From: Fen-999 sp041480065
Lineage (GTDB): Bacteria; Pseudomonadota; Gammaproteobacteria; Burkholderiales; Rhodocyclaceae
DNA length: 64,000 nt
Direction of reading: 5' to 3'
NCBI GenBank assembly: GCA_041480065.1
Contig: JBGOZF010000004.1
Coordinates: 35,702-99,701, forward strand
Part shown: in pieces, positions 53,161-61,234 of the stretch
Position numbering within the stretch: the first letter of the stretch is position 1
Layout of the letters: each line of letters starts with the position of its first letter
Translations under genes and position numbers: made by a program
The notes under the pieces: model-generated
Database searches by the model: none
Told to the model about the DNA's origin: nothing
Seen by the model: only the letters and a program-made list of their open reading frames with translations

Positions 53161-53264
53161 GGTCCAAACTCCAAAATGCGACTCTTATGAGAAATTATAG
53201 CTGACGCCCAAGAAACCCTTTGTTCTGATTATGGTTATTGGCCAAGGTCGTCGCCGGTTGTCAC

Positions 53265-53279
53265 GCAAGTTATGTGCCA
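53265..53279 (-). promoter_or_regulatory. Sigma-54 (-24/-12) promoter of the HPr-rel-A cassette
   Basis: Minus-strand TGGCAC-ATAAC-TTGC matches the consensus TGGCAC-N5-TTGC at every fixed base, with the required 10 bases between GG and GC. The predicted start of transcription is near 53253, giving a leader of about 90 bases. PrsR, encoded about 8 kb away, is a sigma-54 activator and the obvious candidate regulator. Confidence 0.8.
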
Positions 53280-53375
53280 AGTTGCGCGTGTCGCCGAAGA
53301 ATGTAAGTGAAACAATGCATTGACTCAACAAATGCCTTGCCCGCGGCACGAAGTCAAGAGGGTATTCGATACAGG

Positions 53376-53392
53376 TGTCAAAAAATCCGACA
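53376..53392. promoter_or_regulatory. Candidate upstream activator site (17 bp inverted repeat)
   Basis: TGTC-AAAAAATCC-GACA, an inverted repeat with a 9-base AT-rich spacer, about 97 bp upstream of the -24 element. The position and dyad suit a dimeric NtrC-type activator such as PrsR. Assignment to PrsR is inference. Confidence 0.5.
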
Positions 53393-53511
53393 GATCCCGG
53401 CGCCGGCCGCGATTCTCGAATTTGTATCGAAGAGCCTATCCGTAAAGGGGCGGCGATGATTGAAAACGCTAGAATGCCGAACCATTTGTGCCTTCAATTC
53501 GGGAGTCGAGC

Positions 53512-54798
53512 GTGTCCAAGATTGTCGCTGTCTGCGGGTTAGGTTATGTAGGTTTGCCATTGGCCGTCGAGTTCGGCAAGAAGTATGAAACCATCGGCTA
53601 TGACTTGTCCGAGGCCAAGATCGCCAGTTACAGAAGCTATTGTGATCCCACCGGAGAAGTCAGTAGCGAGAATCTGAAAGCGGCGACGCGGCTCTCCGTA
53701 TCGACCGATCCGACAACGCTCGCGAAAGCCGACTTCATCATCGTCGCAGTGCCGACTCCGGTGGATGAGGCGCATATTCCGGACTTTTCGCCCTTGATCG
53801 GCTCGTCGACCACGGTCGGCAAGCACATGAAGAAGGGTGCGATCGTGGTTTATGAATCCACGGTCTATCCCGGCGCGACCGAGGAGGTCTGCATCCCGCT
53901 GCTGGAGAAGCACTCGGGCATGAAATGGATGCGTGATTTCCATGTCGGCTACTCGCCCGAGCGGGTCAATCCCGGTGACAAGGAACGGACGATTGCGAAG
54001 ATCGTCAAGGTCGTTTCCGGCGACGATGGTGCGACACTGGATGCGGTGGCGGAACTGTATGGCTCCGTCATTACTGCTGGCGTGCACCGCGCCAGTTCGC
54101 TAAAGGTGGCCGAGGCCGCCAAGGTCATCGAGAATACTCAGCGCGACCTCAACATAGCGCTGATGAACGAGTTGTCGATCATCTTCGGACGGCTCGGTAT
54201 CGATACGCTGGAGGTGCTGCGGGCGGCGGGCACGAAGTGGAACTTCCTGCCCTTCCGTCCGGGGTTGGTCGGCGGCCATTGCATCGGCGTCGATCCCTAC
54301 TACCTGACCCACAAGGCCGAGATGCTCGGCTACCACCCGCAGGTGATCCTCGCCGGCCGGCGCATCAACGATGGCATGGCCGCCTACGTCGCTCAGCAGA
54401 CGGTCAAGGGGCTGATTCGAAACGGCGGCAAGGTGATGGGCGCGAAAGTGATCGTCCTGGGACTGACCTTCAAGGAGAACTGCCCCGATCTGCGCAACTC
54501 TAAGGTCGCCGATCTGGTTCGCGAGCTTGTCGATTACGGCTGCGACGTTTCGGTGCATGATCCGATCGCCGAAGCGCCCGAGGCGTACCACGAATATGGG
54601 ATAAGTCTGCGGCAATGGAGTGAGTTGCCCAATGATGCGGATGTCATCGTTGGCGCCGTGGCTCACCGTCAGTATCTGGAAATGCCTCTGAGCGATCTTC
54701 TTGGGCGTTTGAAGAAGGGTGGCCTGTTTGTCGACGTAAAGTCGGCCCATGATCCGACCGCGATTGGTAGCGCCGGATACCGGCTCTGGCGTTTGTAA
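53512..54798 (+). CDS. tviB: UDP-N-acetylglucosamine 6-dehydrogenase (TviB/WbpA type)
   Basis: A 428-residue nucleotide-sugar dehydrogenase. GTG 53512 is chosen for the GGGAG site and because it gives the family start K-I-V-A-V-C-G-L-G-Y-V-G-L-P-L-A. The catalytic Cys is in G-G-H-C-I-G-V-D-P-Y-Y-L-T near 257-269; this G-G-H-C-I-G form, with N-F-L-P-F-R-P-G before it, marks the UDP-HexNAc subgroup and sets it apart from the AlgD type at 4830. It oxidises UDP-GlcNAc to the uronic acid with NAD. It is followed after 9 bp by the epimerase. Confidence 0.88.
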   Translation: MSKIVAVCGLGYVGLPLAVEFGKKYETIGYDLSEAKIASYRSYCDPTGEVSSENLKAATRLSVSTDPTTLAKADFIIVAVPTPVDEAHIPDFSPLIGSSTTVGKHMKKGAIVVYESTVYPGATEEVCIPLLEKHSGMKWMRDFHVGYSPERVNPGDKERTIAKIVKVVSGDDGATLDAVAELYGSVITAGVHRASSLKVAEAAKVIENTQRDLNIALMNELSIIFGRLGIDTLEVLRAAGTKWNFLPFRPGLVGGHCIGVDPYYLTHKAEMLGYHPQVILAGRRINDGMAAYVAQQTVKGLIRNGGKVMGAKVIVLGLTFKENCPDLRNSKVADLVRELVDYGCDVSVHDPIAEAPEAYHEYGISLRQWSELPNDADVIVGAVAHRQYLEMPLSDLLGRLKKGGLFVDVKSAHDPTAIGSAGYRLWRL

Positions 54799-54807
54799 GT
54801 TCAAGCG

Positions 54808-55854
54808 ATGGCGTATTACCAAGAATTGCAGTCGCGGCTGCGCGACCAGGAGCGCTGCTGGCTTGTGACCGGGGTTGCAGGTTTCATTGGCAGCAACCTT
54901 CTCGAAACGCTGTTGAGATTGGACCAGCGCGTCGTTGGCCTCGACAATTTCGCCACCGGCCATCAGCATAATCTCGACCAGGTGCGCGCGGTAGTTTCGC
55001 CGACCCAATGGGCGCGCTTTCGCTTCCTCAACGGCGATATCCGCCGCCTTGAGGATTGCCATGCGGCCTGTGCTGGTGCGGACTACGTGCTGCACCAGGC
55101 TGCGCTGGGCTCCGTACCCCGTTCGCTCGAAGACCCGCTGACGACCAACGCGGCCAATATCGACGGCTTCCTCAACATGCTGGTTGCGGCGCGCGATGCC
55201 AAGGTCAAGCGCTTCGTCTATGCCGCGTCGAGTTCGACCTACGGCGATCATCCCGGGCTACCCAAGGTTGAGGACCGCATCGGCAAGCCGCTGTCGCCGT
55301 ACGCCGTGACCAAGCTGGTCAACGAGCAGTATGCCGATGTCTTTGCGCGGGCTTACGGCTTCAAGACCATCGGTCTGCGGTACTTCAATATCTTCGGACC
55401 GCGTCAGGATCCCAATGGGGCATACGCCGCGGTGGTGCCCAAGTGGACTGCGGCGATGATGGCTGGTGAGCCGGTCTGGATCAATGGCGACGGCGAGACG
55501 AGCCGCGATTTCTGTTACATCGCGAATGCCGTTCAGGCCAATCTCCTTGCCGCGACGACCGGGAATTCCGAGGCGACGAATCAGGTCTACAACGTCGCCG
55601 TCGGTGACCGCACGACTTTGAACGAGTTGTTCGAGGCGATTCGGTTGCTGCTGGTGCCGCGCTATCCTCACCTGGACGGTTTTGGGCCGACTTATCGCGA
55701 TTTTCGTGCCGGCGACGTGCGCCATTCGCTGGCCGATGTGTCGAAAGCGCGCAGCCTGCTGGGCTACGAGCCCAGCCATCGCATCTCGGACGGCTTGCGC
55801 GAAGCGATGGACTGGTATGTCGCGAACGTGGGAGGCGCGCGGCGCACCACCTGA
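54808..55854 (+). CDS. tviC: UDP-HexNAc(A) 4-epimerase (TviC/WbpP type)
   Basis: A 348-residue extended short-chain dehydrogenase. The NAD motif V-T-G-V-A-G-F-I-G-S-N near 20-30 and L-D-N-F-A-T-G near 45 are present; the catalytic Ser is in A-A-S-S-S-T-Y-G-D-H near 137-146 and the Tyr-x3-Lys pair in P-Y-A-V-T-K near 160. R-Y-F-N-I-F-G-P-R-Q-D-P-N follows. The extra N-terminal 18 residues and H-Q-A-A-L-G-S-V-P-R match TviC/WbpP. With TviB it makes UDP-GalNAcA or UDP-GalNAc. Confidence 0.87.
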   Translation: MAYYQELQSRLRDQERCWLVTGVAGFIGSNLLETLLRLDQRVVGLDNFATGHQHNLDQVRAVVSPTQWARFRFLNGDIRRLEDCHAACAGADYVLHQAALGSVPRSLEDPLTTNAANIDGFLNMLVAARDAKVKRFVYAASSSTYGDHPGLPKVEDRIGKPLSPYAVTKLVNEQYADVFARAYGFKTIGLRYFNIFGPRQDPNGAYAAVVPKWTAAMMAGEPVWINGDGETSRDFCYIANAVQANLLAATTGNSEATNQVYNVAVGDRTTLNELFEAIRLLLVPRYPHLDGFGPTYRDFRAGDVRHSLADVSKARSLLGYEPSHRISDGLREAMDWYVANVGGARRTT

Positions 55855-55861
55855 TCGTCGT

Positions 55862-56665
55862 TTAGGCAGCGAGCGCCGCGCTGCGGTGCGCTGCCACCAC
55901 CTGGAGAATCTGAGAAAACACCTTGGGCGTGCCACCGACGATATTGCCGGTGGCAAGGTAGTTCGGCTCGCCGGTCAAGTCGCCCACCAAGCCACCGGCC
56001 TCGGTGATCAATAGCGCACCGGCGGCCATGTCCCAGGGCGAAAGTCCGAATTCCCAGAAGCCGTCGAGGCGGCCACAGGCGACGTAGGCAAGATCGAGCG
56101 ACGCGGCGCCGGGACGGCGCACGCCGGCAGCGCGCTTGGTCATTTCCTTGAAGATTGCCAGGTAGGCATCGATATGCTCGAACATCCGGTAGGGGAAACC
56201 CGTGCCGATCAGGGCCTCATCGAGCCTGTTGCGCTTCGAGACGCGTATGCGCTTGTCGTTCAGATAGGCGCCCGCGCCCTTGGTTGCCGTGAAGAGTTCG
56301 TTGCTGGTCGGGTCGTAGACCACAGCCTGCGTGAGGACGCCCTTATGAGCGAGGGCGATGGATACGGCGTATTGAGGGAAGCCGTGGATGAAGTTGGTGG
56401 TACCGTCGAGCGGGTCGATGATCCATTGGTATTCGCTGTCCTGCTGGCCGGAGCGACCGGTCTCCTCTGCTAAAATCGCATGCTTCGGATAGGTTTCGCG
56501 CAGGGTTTCGATGATCGCGGCCTCGGCGGCCTTATCCACCTCGGTGACGAAATCGTTTTGCTGCTTGGTGGTGATCTTCAGTTGGCCGATATCGAGACTG
56601 GCGCGGTTGATGATCTGGCCCGCACGGCGGGCGGCCTTGATGGCGATGCTGAGTGTGGGATGCAT
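55862..56665 (-). CDS. suhB: Inositol-1-monophosphatase family protein (SuhB)
   Basis: A 267-residue lithium-sensitive phosphatase-fold protein. Metal-binding motifs are D-F-V-T-E-V-D near 38, E-E-T near 67, W-I-I-D-P-L-D-G-T-T-N-F near 81-92 and S-P-W-D-M-A-A-G near 210. It hydrolyses inositol phosphates; in enterobacteria SuhB also takes part in rRNA antitermination. Convergent with tviC (7 bp apart) and divergent from trmJ, so it marks the change from polysaccharide genes to housekeeping genes. Confidence 0.92.
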   Translation of the reverse strand: MHPTLSIAIKAARRAGQIINRASLDIGQLKITTKQQNDFVTEVDKAAEAAIIETLRETYPKHAILAEETGRSGQQDSEYQWIIDPLDGTTNFIHGFPQYAVSIALAHKGVLTQAVVYDPTSNELFTATKGAGAYLNDKRIRVSKRNRLDEALIGTGFPYRMFEHIDAYLAIFKEMTKRAAGVRRPGAASLDLAYVACGRLDGFWEFGLSPWDMAAGALLITEAGGLVGDLTGEPNYLATGNIVGGTPKVFSQILQVVAAHRSAALAA

Positions 56666-56691
56666 GGCCGCGATTTTATCAGACAGCTTGA

Positions 56692-57417
56692 ATGAACCCT
56701 GCTTCCGCCCTTGATCGAGTCCGCATCGTGCTTTCGCATCCGAGCCATCCGGGGAATATCGGTGCCGCGGCGCGGGCGATGAAAACGATGGGGCTGTCGC
56801 GGCTCTATCTCGTCAATCCGAAGCTGTTCCCCGATGCGCAGGCCGATGCCATGGCGACCGGCGCGGCCGATCTGTTGCTCTCTGCACGTGTGGTCGGCTC
56901 GTTGGCCGAAGCACTTGAAGGCACGATCTCTGCTACCGCACTGACCGGACGCAAGCGCGAACTCGCGACGCAGCCGCTCTGGGCGAGGGACGCCGCGGCG
57001 GATCTGATCGCGGCGACAGTGCAAGGAGACGTGGCCCTGGTGTTCGGTAACGAGACGGCGGGACTGTCGAACGACGAGGTGGCCTTGTGTCGGCAATGGG
57101 CGCTGATTCCGACCAGTCCGGATTACCGGTCGCTGAACCTTGCGCAAGCGGTGCAGATCCTCGCGTATGAATTGCGCCTGGCCGCAGTCGATGTTGGCGC
57201 GCCACCGCCGGTTTCCGAGGCCGGCGCCCCGGCCAGCCACGAGGAAGTCGAGGCTTTGGTGGACCACCTTGAAAGAGCGGCGGTTGGCAGCGGTTTCCTC
57301 GATCCCGGGCAACCGAAACGCCTGATTCCCCGCATGCGGCGCATGTTTTCCCGAGCCCGACTGGAAAAGGAAGAGGTCAACATCCTGCGCGGGATGCTGT
57401 CCTCCTTCGAGAAGTAA
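56692..57417 (+). CDS. trmJ: tRNA (cytidine/uridine-32-2'-O)-methyltransferase
   Basis: A 241-residue SPOUT-class RNA methyltransferase. The N-terminal block R-I-V-L-S-H-P-S-H-P-G-N-I-G-A-A-A-R-A-M-K near 10-30 binds RNA; the knot region has L-V-F-G-N-E-T-A-G-L-S-N near 113 and S-L-N-L-A-Q-A-V-Q near 144. This length and the C-terminal helical extension fit TrmJ, which methylates position 32 of certain tRNAs. It is 26 bp from the divergent suhB start. Confidence 0.9.
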   Translation: MNPASALDRVRIVLSHPSHPGNIGAAARAMKTMGLSRLYLVNPKLFPDAQADAMATGAADLLLSARVVGSLAEALEGTISATALTGRKRELATQPLWARDAAADLIAATVQGDVALVFGNETAGLSNDEVALCRQWALIPTSPDYRSLNLAQAVQILAYELRLAAVDVGAPPPVSEAGAPASHEEVEALVDHLERAAVGSGFLDPGQPKRLIPRMRRMFSRARLEKEEVNILRGMLSSFEK

Positions 57418-57418
57418 G

Positions 57419-57447
57419 TTGACCCCGGGACTCAGGATTTCTAATAT
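57419..57447 (+). promoter_or_regulatory. Sigma-70 promoter of cysE
   Basis: TTGACC (57419-57424), a 17 bp spacer and TAATAT (57442-57447), one mismatch to the -35 consensus and two to the -10. Start of transcription is expected near 57454, about 25 bp ahead of the cysE ATG. Confidence 0.6.
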
Positions 57448-57478
57448 TTCAGAACTCTCTAATTATCGGTAGCCGGAC

Positions 57479-58231
57479 ATGTTCGCCCGTATTCGTCAAG
57501 ATATCGCCTGTGTTTTCGAACGGGATCCGGCCGCCAGGACGACCTGGGAGGTGCTTACCTGCTATCCGGGTTTCCACGCATTGACGCTGCACCGTCTGTC
57601 GCACTGGCTGTGGGGCCAGCGACTGCGCTGGCTGGCGCGCGTGCTTTCGCATTTCACCCGCTGGATCACCGGCATCGAGATCCATCCGGGCGCGACCATC
57701 GGCCAGCGAGTGTTCATCGACCACGGCATGGGAGTGGTGATCGGTGAAACGGCGGAAATTGCCGATGAGTGCACGCTGTATCACGGCGTGACGCTTGGAG
57801 GCACCTCCTGGACCAAGGGCAAGCGGCACCCGACCCTTGCCAGAGGTGTGGTCGTAGGAGCCGGTGCCAAGGTCCTGGGGCCGATTACCGTGGGCGAGGG
57901 GGCCAAGGTGGGATCGAACGCTGTCGTTGTTCGCGATGTGCCGCCGGGCGCCACGGCCGTGGGCATTCCCGCGCGCATCGTCGAACCCGGCCATGATCAG
58001 GCGCGCCAGCAGAAGGCTGTCCAAATGGGTTTCTCCGCGTATGCGGTCAGCCGGAGCGAAGATGACCCGGTGTCGTTAGCCATCCATGGTCTGCTCGACC
58101 ATGCCGTCGAAACCGATCGCCGCATCGAGGCGCTGCTCAGGTACATTGAGCGCTGTGGCGTCTCAGTGGAAGATGATGTGGCGACCGCAGATAAGTTCGA
58201 TCCAAAATATCTCTCGAAGATAGTTGACTAG
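57479..58231 (+). CDS. cysE: Serine O-acetyltransferase
   Basis: A 250-residue left-handed beta-helix acetyltransferase, first step of cysteine synthesis (serine + acetyl-CoA to O-acetylserine). The N-terminal helical part is short, as in the EpsC-type enzymes; the catalytic core has D-H-G-M-G-V-V-I-G-E-T-A-E-I near 80 and Y-H-G-V-T-L-G-G-T near 100, with hexapeptide repeats to about 165. It stands before the isc genes, which consume cysteine, a link of supply to use. The C-terminal tail (about 170-250) is longer than the minimal enzyme. Confidence 0.92.
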   Translation: MFARIRQDIACVFERDPAARTTWEVLTCYPGFHALTLHRLSHWLWGQRLRWLARVLSHFTRWITGIEIHPGATIGQRVFIDHGMGVVIGETAEIADECTLYHGVTLGGTSWTKGKRHPTLARGVVVGAGAKVLGPITVGEGAKVGSNAVVVRDVPPGATAVGIPARIVEPGHDQARQQKAVQMGFSAYAVSRSEDDPVSLAIHGLLDHAVETDRRIEALLRYIERCGVSVEDDVATADKFDPKYLSKIVD

Positions 58232-58247
58232 CTGGGCAGGTTAAAAT

Positions 58248-58272
58248 ATACTTGATTAAGACGGTCGGGTAT
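58248..58272 (+). promoter_or_regulatory. IscR type-1 binding site upstream of iscR
   Basis: The 25 bp dyad beginning ATACTTGA and ending GTCGGGTAT matches the published type-1 consensus (ATASYYGACTRWWWYAGTCRRSTAT) at all but three positions. It ends 42 bp before the iscR ATG and overlaps a TTGATT/TATAGT-like promoter, so holo-IscR should repress its own operon. Confidence 0.75.
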
Positions 58273-58313
58273 TATAGTGCCGTTCCCATTAACAGAGACA
58301 TGAGGTACCCCAA

Positions 58314-58802
58314 ATGAGACTGACGACGAAAGGGCGTTTTGCAGTAACGGCTATGATCGACCTGGCCTTGCGCCAGCACACGGGGCCGGTCACGTTGGCC
58401 GGTATTGCCGAGCGCCAGAAGATTTCCCTCTCTTATCTGGAACAGCTATTCGGCAAACTGCGCCGTCATAGCCTCGTCGCCAGCGTTCGCGGTCCCGGCG
58501 GCGGTTACTGCCTGGCGCGGCCGATGGAGCAGATGTCGGTTGCCGACATCATCCGCGCGGTTGACGAGACGCTCGATGCGACCCAGTGCGGCGGCAAAGG
58601 CAATTGCCAGGACGATCATCCGTGCATGACGCATACCCTTTGGACGAGCCTGAATCAGCGCATGTTCGACTACCTGACTGCCGTGCATCTGAGCGAACTG
58701 GTCAACGAACAGCGCAACAACGCCGCCTGTGTGGCTGCCATCGAAAAGGAACAGCCCGCCCGCCGGCCCGTACGCCGGATTCCGGTCGCCGCCAGCGTCT
58801 AG
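58314..58802 (+). CDS. iscR: Fe-S cluster assembly transcriptional regulator IscR
   Basis: A 162-residue Rrf2-family repressor. The winged helix starts M-R-L-T-T-K-G-R-F-A-V-T-A-M; L-S-Y-L-E-Q-L-F and V-R-G-P-G-G-G-Y form the recognition region. The cluster ligands are C-x5-C-x5-C (C-G-G-K-G-N-C-Q-D-D-H-P-C) plus the following His, exactly the IscR spacing. It senses cluster demand and controls the operon through the site at 58248-58272. Confidence 0.95.
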   Translation: MRLTTKGRFAVTAMIDLALRQHTGPVTLAGIAERQKISLSYLEQLFGKLRRHSLVASVRGPGGGYCLARPMEQMSVADIIRAVDETLDATQCGGKGNCQDDHPCMTHTLWTSLNQRMFDYLTAVHLSELVNEQRNNAACVAAIEKEQPARRPVRRIPVAASV

Positions 58803-58813
58803 CAAGGCCCGCC

Positions 58814-59971
58814 GTGTTCGCGCCCGTTTACCTCGACTTCAACGCCACTACGCCTGTCCATCCGCTGGCGCTGGAGGCGATGCTGCCTTGGTTCTCGCAG
58901 CGCTTCGGTAATGCTTCCAGCCGCCACGAATACGGTCGCGCGGCCCGCGCAGCGATCGACGAAGCGCGGGCGAAGGTGGCCGCTGCGGTCGGAGCACATC
59001 CGACGGAGGTGGTCTTCGTCAGCGGTGGCTCGGAAGCCAACAACCTGTTCATCAAGGGTGCGGCGGCGTTGGATCGGCCGGGCGTCGTGGCGATCTCGGC
59101 CATCGAACATCCCTGTGTGCGCGAACCCGCCCGATCGCTGGAGCGGTCCGGCTGGCAAGCCCGCGAAATTGCCGTCGATGCGCAGGGGTGCGTCGCCGTC
59201 GAGGATTACCTCGACATCCTGCAGTATCGACCCAAGCTGATTTCGGTGATGCTCGCCAACAACGAGACCGGCGTCATTCAGGATGTCGCCGGCCTGGCGG
59301 AAGCCGCCCGTTCGACCCGCGCATGGTTCCATACCGATGCCGTGCAGGCGCTTGGGAAGATGCCCGTCAACTTCCGCGTGCTCAATGACAGCGGTGTTCA
59401 CGCGCTCACTGTCTCATCGCACAAAATCGGTGGCCCCAAAGGCGCCGGCGCGCTGGTGGTCGACAAACGCCTGGAACTGGCTCCACTGATTTCCGGCGGT
59501 GGCCACGAGCGCGGCTTGCGTTCGGGCACGGAAAACGTTCCCGCCATCGTCGGTTTTGGTGTTGCCTGCGAATTGGCGATCGCTGATCTAAGAGAGACCG
59601 CGGAACGCCTGCGCGGCCTGCGCGTCGAACTGGAGCGCGGCCTGACCGCGCAGGGCGCGGCCATTTTCAGCCTGGGCGCCGAACGCCTGCCCAACACCGT
59701 GTATTTTTCGCTTTCTGGCGTCGAAGGCGAAACTCTGGTGGCAAAGCTCGACCGTGCGGGATTTGCCGTGGCCAGCGGTGCCGCCTGTTCCAGCGCGAAT
59801 CCGCGGCCTTCCCATGTGCTCACCGCCATGGGTGTCGCACCGGGACTTGCGCGCGGTGCCGTGCGCGTGAGCCTGGGCCGGGAAACGACGGCACAAGAGG
59901 TGGGCGATTTCCTGAACGCGCTTGCCCAGACGGTATTTCAATTGAAAAGGCTGGCTGCGCTGGCCGGCTAA
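58814..59971 (+). CDS. Second cysteine desulfurase (NifS/IscS-like)
   Basis: A 385-residue class V PLP enzyme, extra to iscS. The start GTG 58814 (AAGG 6 bp upstream) gives the family opening Y-L-D-F-N-A-T-T-P-V. It has the PLP lysine in S-S-H-K-I-G-G-P-K-G near 200 and the persulfide cysteine in S-G-A-A-C-S-S near 320. It differs at many places from the adjacent IscS and is shorter. Such tandem desulfurases between iscR and iscS are known in several betaproteobacteria; the division of labour is unclear. Confidence 0.9.
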   Translation: MFAPVYLDFNATTPVHPLALEAMLPWFSQRFGNASSRHEYGRAARAAIDEARAKVAAAVGAHPTEVVFVSGGSEANNLFIKGAAALDRPGVVAISAIEHPCVREPARSLERSGWQAREIAVDAQGCVAVEDYLDILQYRPKLISVMLANNETGVIQDVAGLAEAARSTRAWFHTDAVQALGKMPVNFRVLNDSGVHALTVSSHKIGGPKGAGALVVDKRLELAPLISGGGHERGLRSGTENVPAIVGFGVACELAIADLRETAERLRGLRVELERGLTAQGAAIFSLGAERLPNTVYFSLSGVEGETLVAKLDRAGFAVASGAACSSANPRPSHVLTAMGVAPGLARGAVRVSLGRETTAQEVGDFLNALAQTVFQLKRLAALAG

Positions 59972-59983
59972 GGAGAAACGACG

Positions 59984-61198
59984 ATGTTGAAGCTGCCCAT
60001 CTATCTCGACTACTCCGCGACCACACCGGTGGACCCGCGAGTGGCCGCGAAGATGATTCCGTATCTGACCGAGCATTTCGGCAATCCGGCCTCGCGTTCG
60101 CATTCGTTCGGCTGGGAAGCCGAGGCCGCGGTCGAGGAAGCCCGCAACCAGGTTGCTGCGCTGGTCAAGGCCGACCCGAAGGAGATCATCTGGACCTCAG
60201 GCGCCACCGAGTCGAACAACCTGGCGATCAAGGGCGCGGCGCACTTCTATGCCGGCACCAAGGGCAAGCACATCATCACCGTCACCACCGAACACAAGGC
60301 AGTGCTGGATACCTGCAAGGAACTCGAACGCGAAGGTTTCGAGGTCACGTATATCAATCCGGGCGAGGACGGCCTGGTCACGATCGATCAGTTCAAGGCG
60401 GCCTTGCGTCCCGATACGGTGGTGGCGTCGGTGATGGCGGTGAACAACGAGATCGGCGTCATCCAGCCGATTGCCGCGTTCGGTGAGATCTGCCGTGAAG
60501 CAGGCACCATCTTCCACGTCGACGCGGCCCAGGCTACCGGCAAGATGCCGATCGACCTTTCGAAGATCAAGGTCGACCTGATGTCGTTCTCGGCGCACAA
60601 GACCTACGGTCCCAAGGGCATCGGCGCACTTTTTGTGCGCCGCAAGCCGCGCGTGCGCCTGGAGGCGCAGATGCACGGCGGCGGTCACGAGCGCGGCATG
60701 CGCTCGGGCACGCTGCCGACGCACCAGATCGTCGGCATGGGCGAAGCCTTTCGCATCGCCCGCGAGGAAATGGCGACCGAGAACGAGCGCATGCGCATGC
60801 TGCGCGACCGGCTGCTCAAGGGTTTGCTCGACATCGAGGCGGTGTACGTGAATGGCGACATGCAGCAGCGCGTGCCGCATAATCTCAATATCAGCTTCGC
60901 CTACGTCGAAGGCGAATCGCTGATGATGGCGATCAAGGACATCGCGGTGTCCAGCGGTTCCGCATGTACATCGGCGAGCCTCGAGCCCTCGTACGTGCTG
61001 CGGGCGCTGGGTCGTTCCGATGAACTGGCGCACAGTTCGATCCGTTTCACCCTCGGCCGTTTCACCACCGAAGAGGAAATCGATTACACGATCAAGCTGC
61101 TGCACACCAAGATCGCCAAGCTGCGCGAGTTGTCGCCCTTGTGGGAGATGTACAAGGACGGCATCGATCTGAATACCGTGCAATGGGCGGCACATTGA
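59984..61198 (+). CDS. iscS: Cysteine desulfurase IscS
   Basis: A 404-residue PLP enzyme that takes sulfur from cysteine and passes it to IscU and tRNA thiolation. AAGGAGA precedes the ATG. Y-L-D-Y-S-A-T-T-P-V-D-P near 7, the PLP lysine in S-A-H-K-T-Y-G-P-K-G-I-G near 205 and the active cysteine in S-G-S-A-C-T-S-A-S-L-E-P-S-Y near 328 match canonical IscS, including length. Confidence 0.96.
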   Translation: MLKLPIYLDYSATTPVDPRVAAKMIPYLTEHFGNPASRSHSFGWEAEAAVEEARNQVAALVKADPKEIIWTSGATESNNLAIKGAAHFYAGTKGKHIITVTTEHKAVLDTCKELEREGFEVTYINPGEDGLVTIDQFKAALRPDTVVASVMAVNNEIGVIQPIAAFGEICREAGTIFHVDAAQATGKMPIDLSKIKVDLMSFSAHKTYGPKGIGALFVRRKPRVRLEAQMHGGGHERGMRSGTLPTHQIVGMGEAFRIAREEMATENERMRMLRDRLLKGLLDIEAVYVNGDMQQRVPHNLNISFAYVEGESLMMAIKDIAVSSGSACTSASLEPSYVLRALGRSDELAHSSIRFTLGRFTTEEEIDYTIKLLHTKIAKLRELSPLWEMYKDGIDLNTVQWAAH

Positions 61199-61234
61199 AA
61201 CCTGCCTAGACAGGCGCAGAAGGAGACCAGCAAC

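Larger units (their letters stand above)
53161..53511. other. Divergent intergenic region with regulatory sites
   Basis: A 351 bp gap between the secreted-protein gene (minus) and tviB (plus). It holds the sigma-54 promoter and candidate activator site described separately. On the plus strand GGGAG stands 6 bp ahead of the tviB GTG; no convincing sigma-70 -35/-10 pair was found for tviB. Confidence 0.5.
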
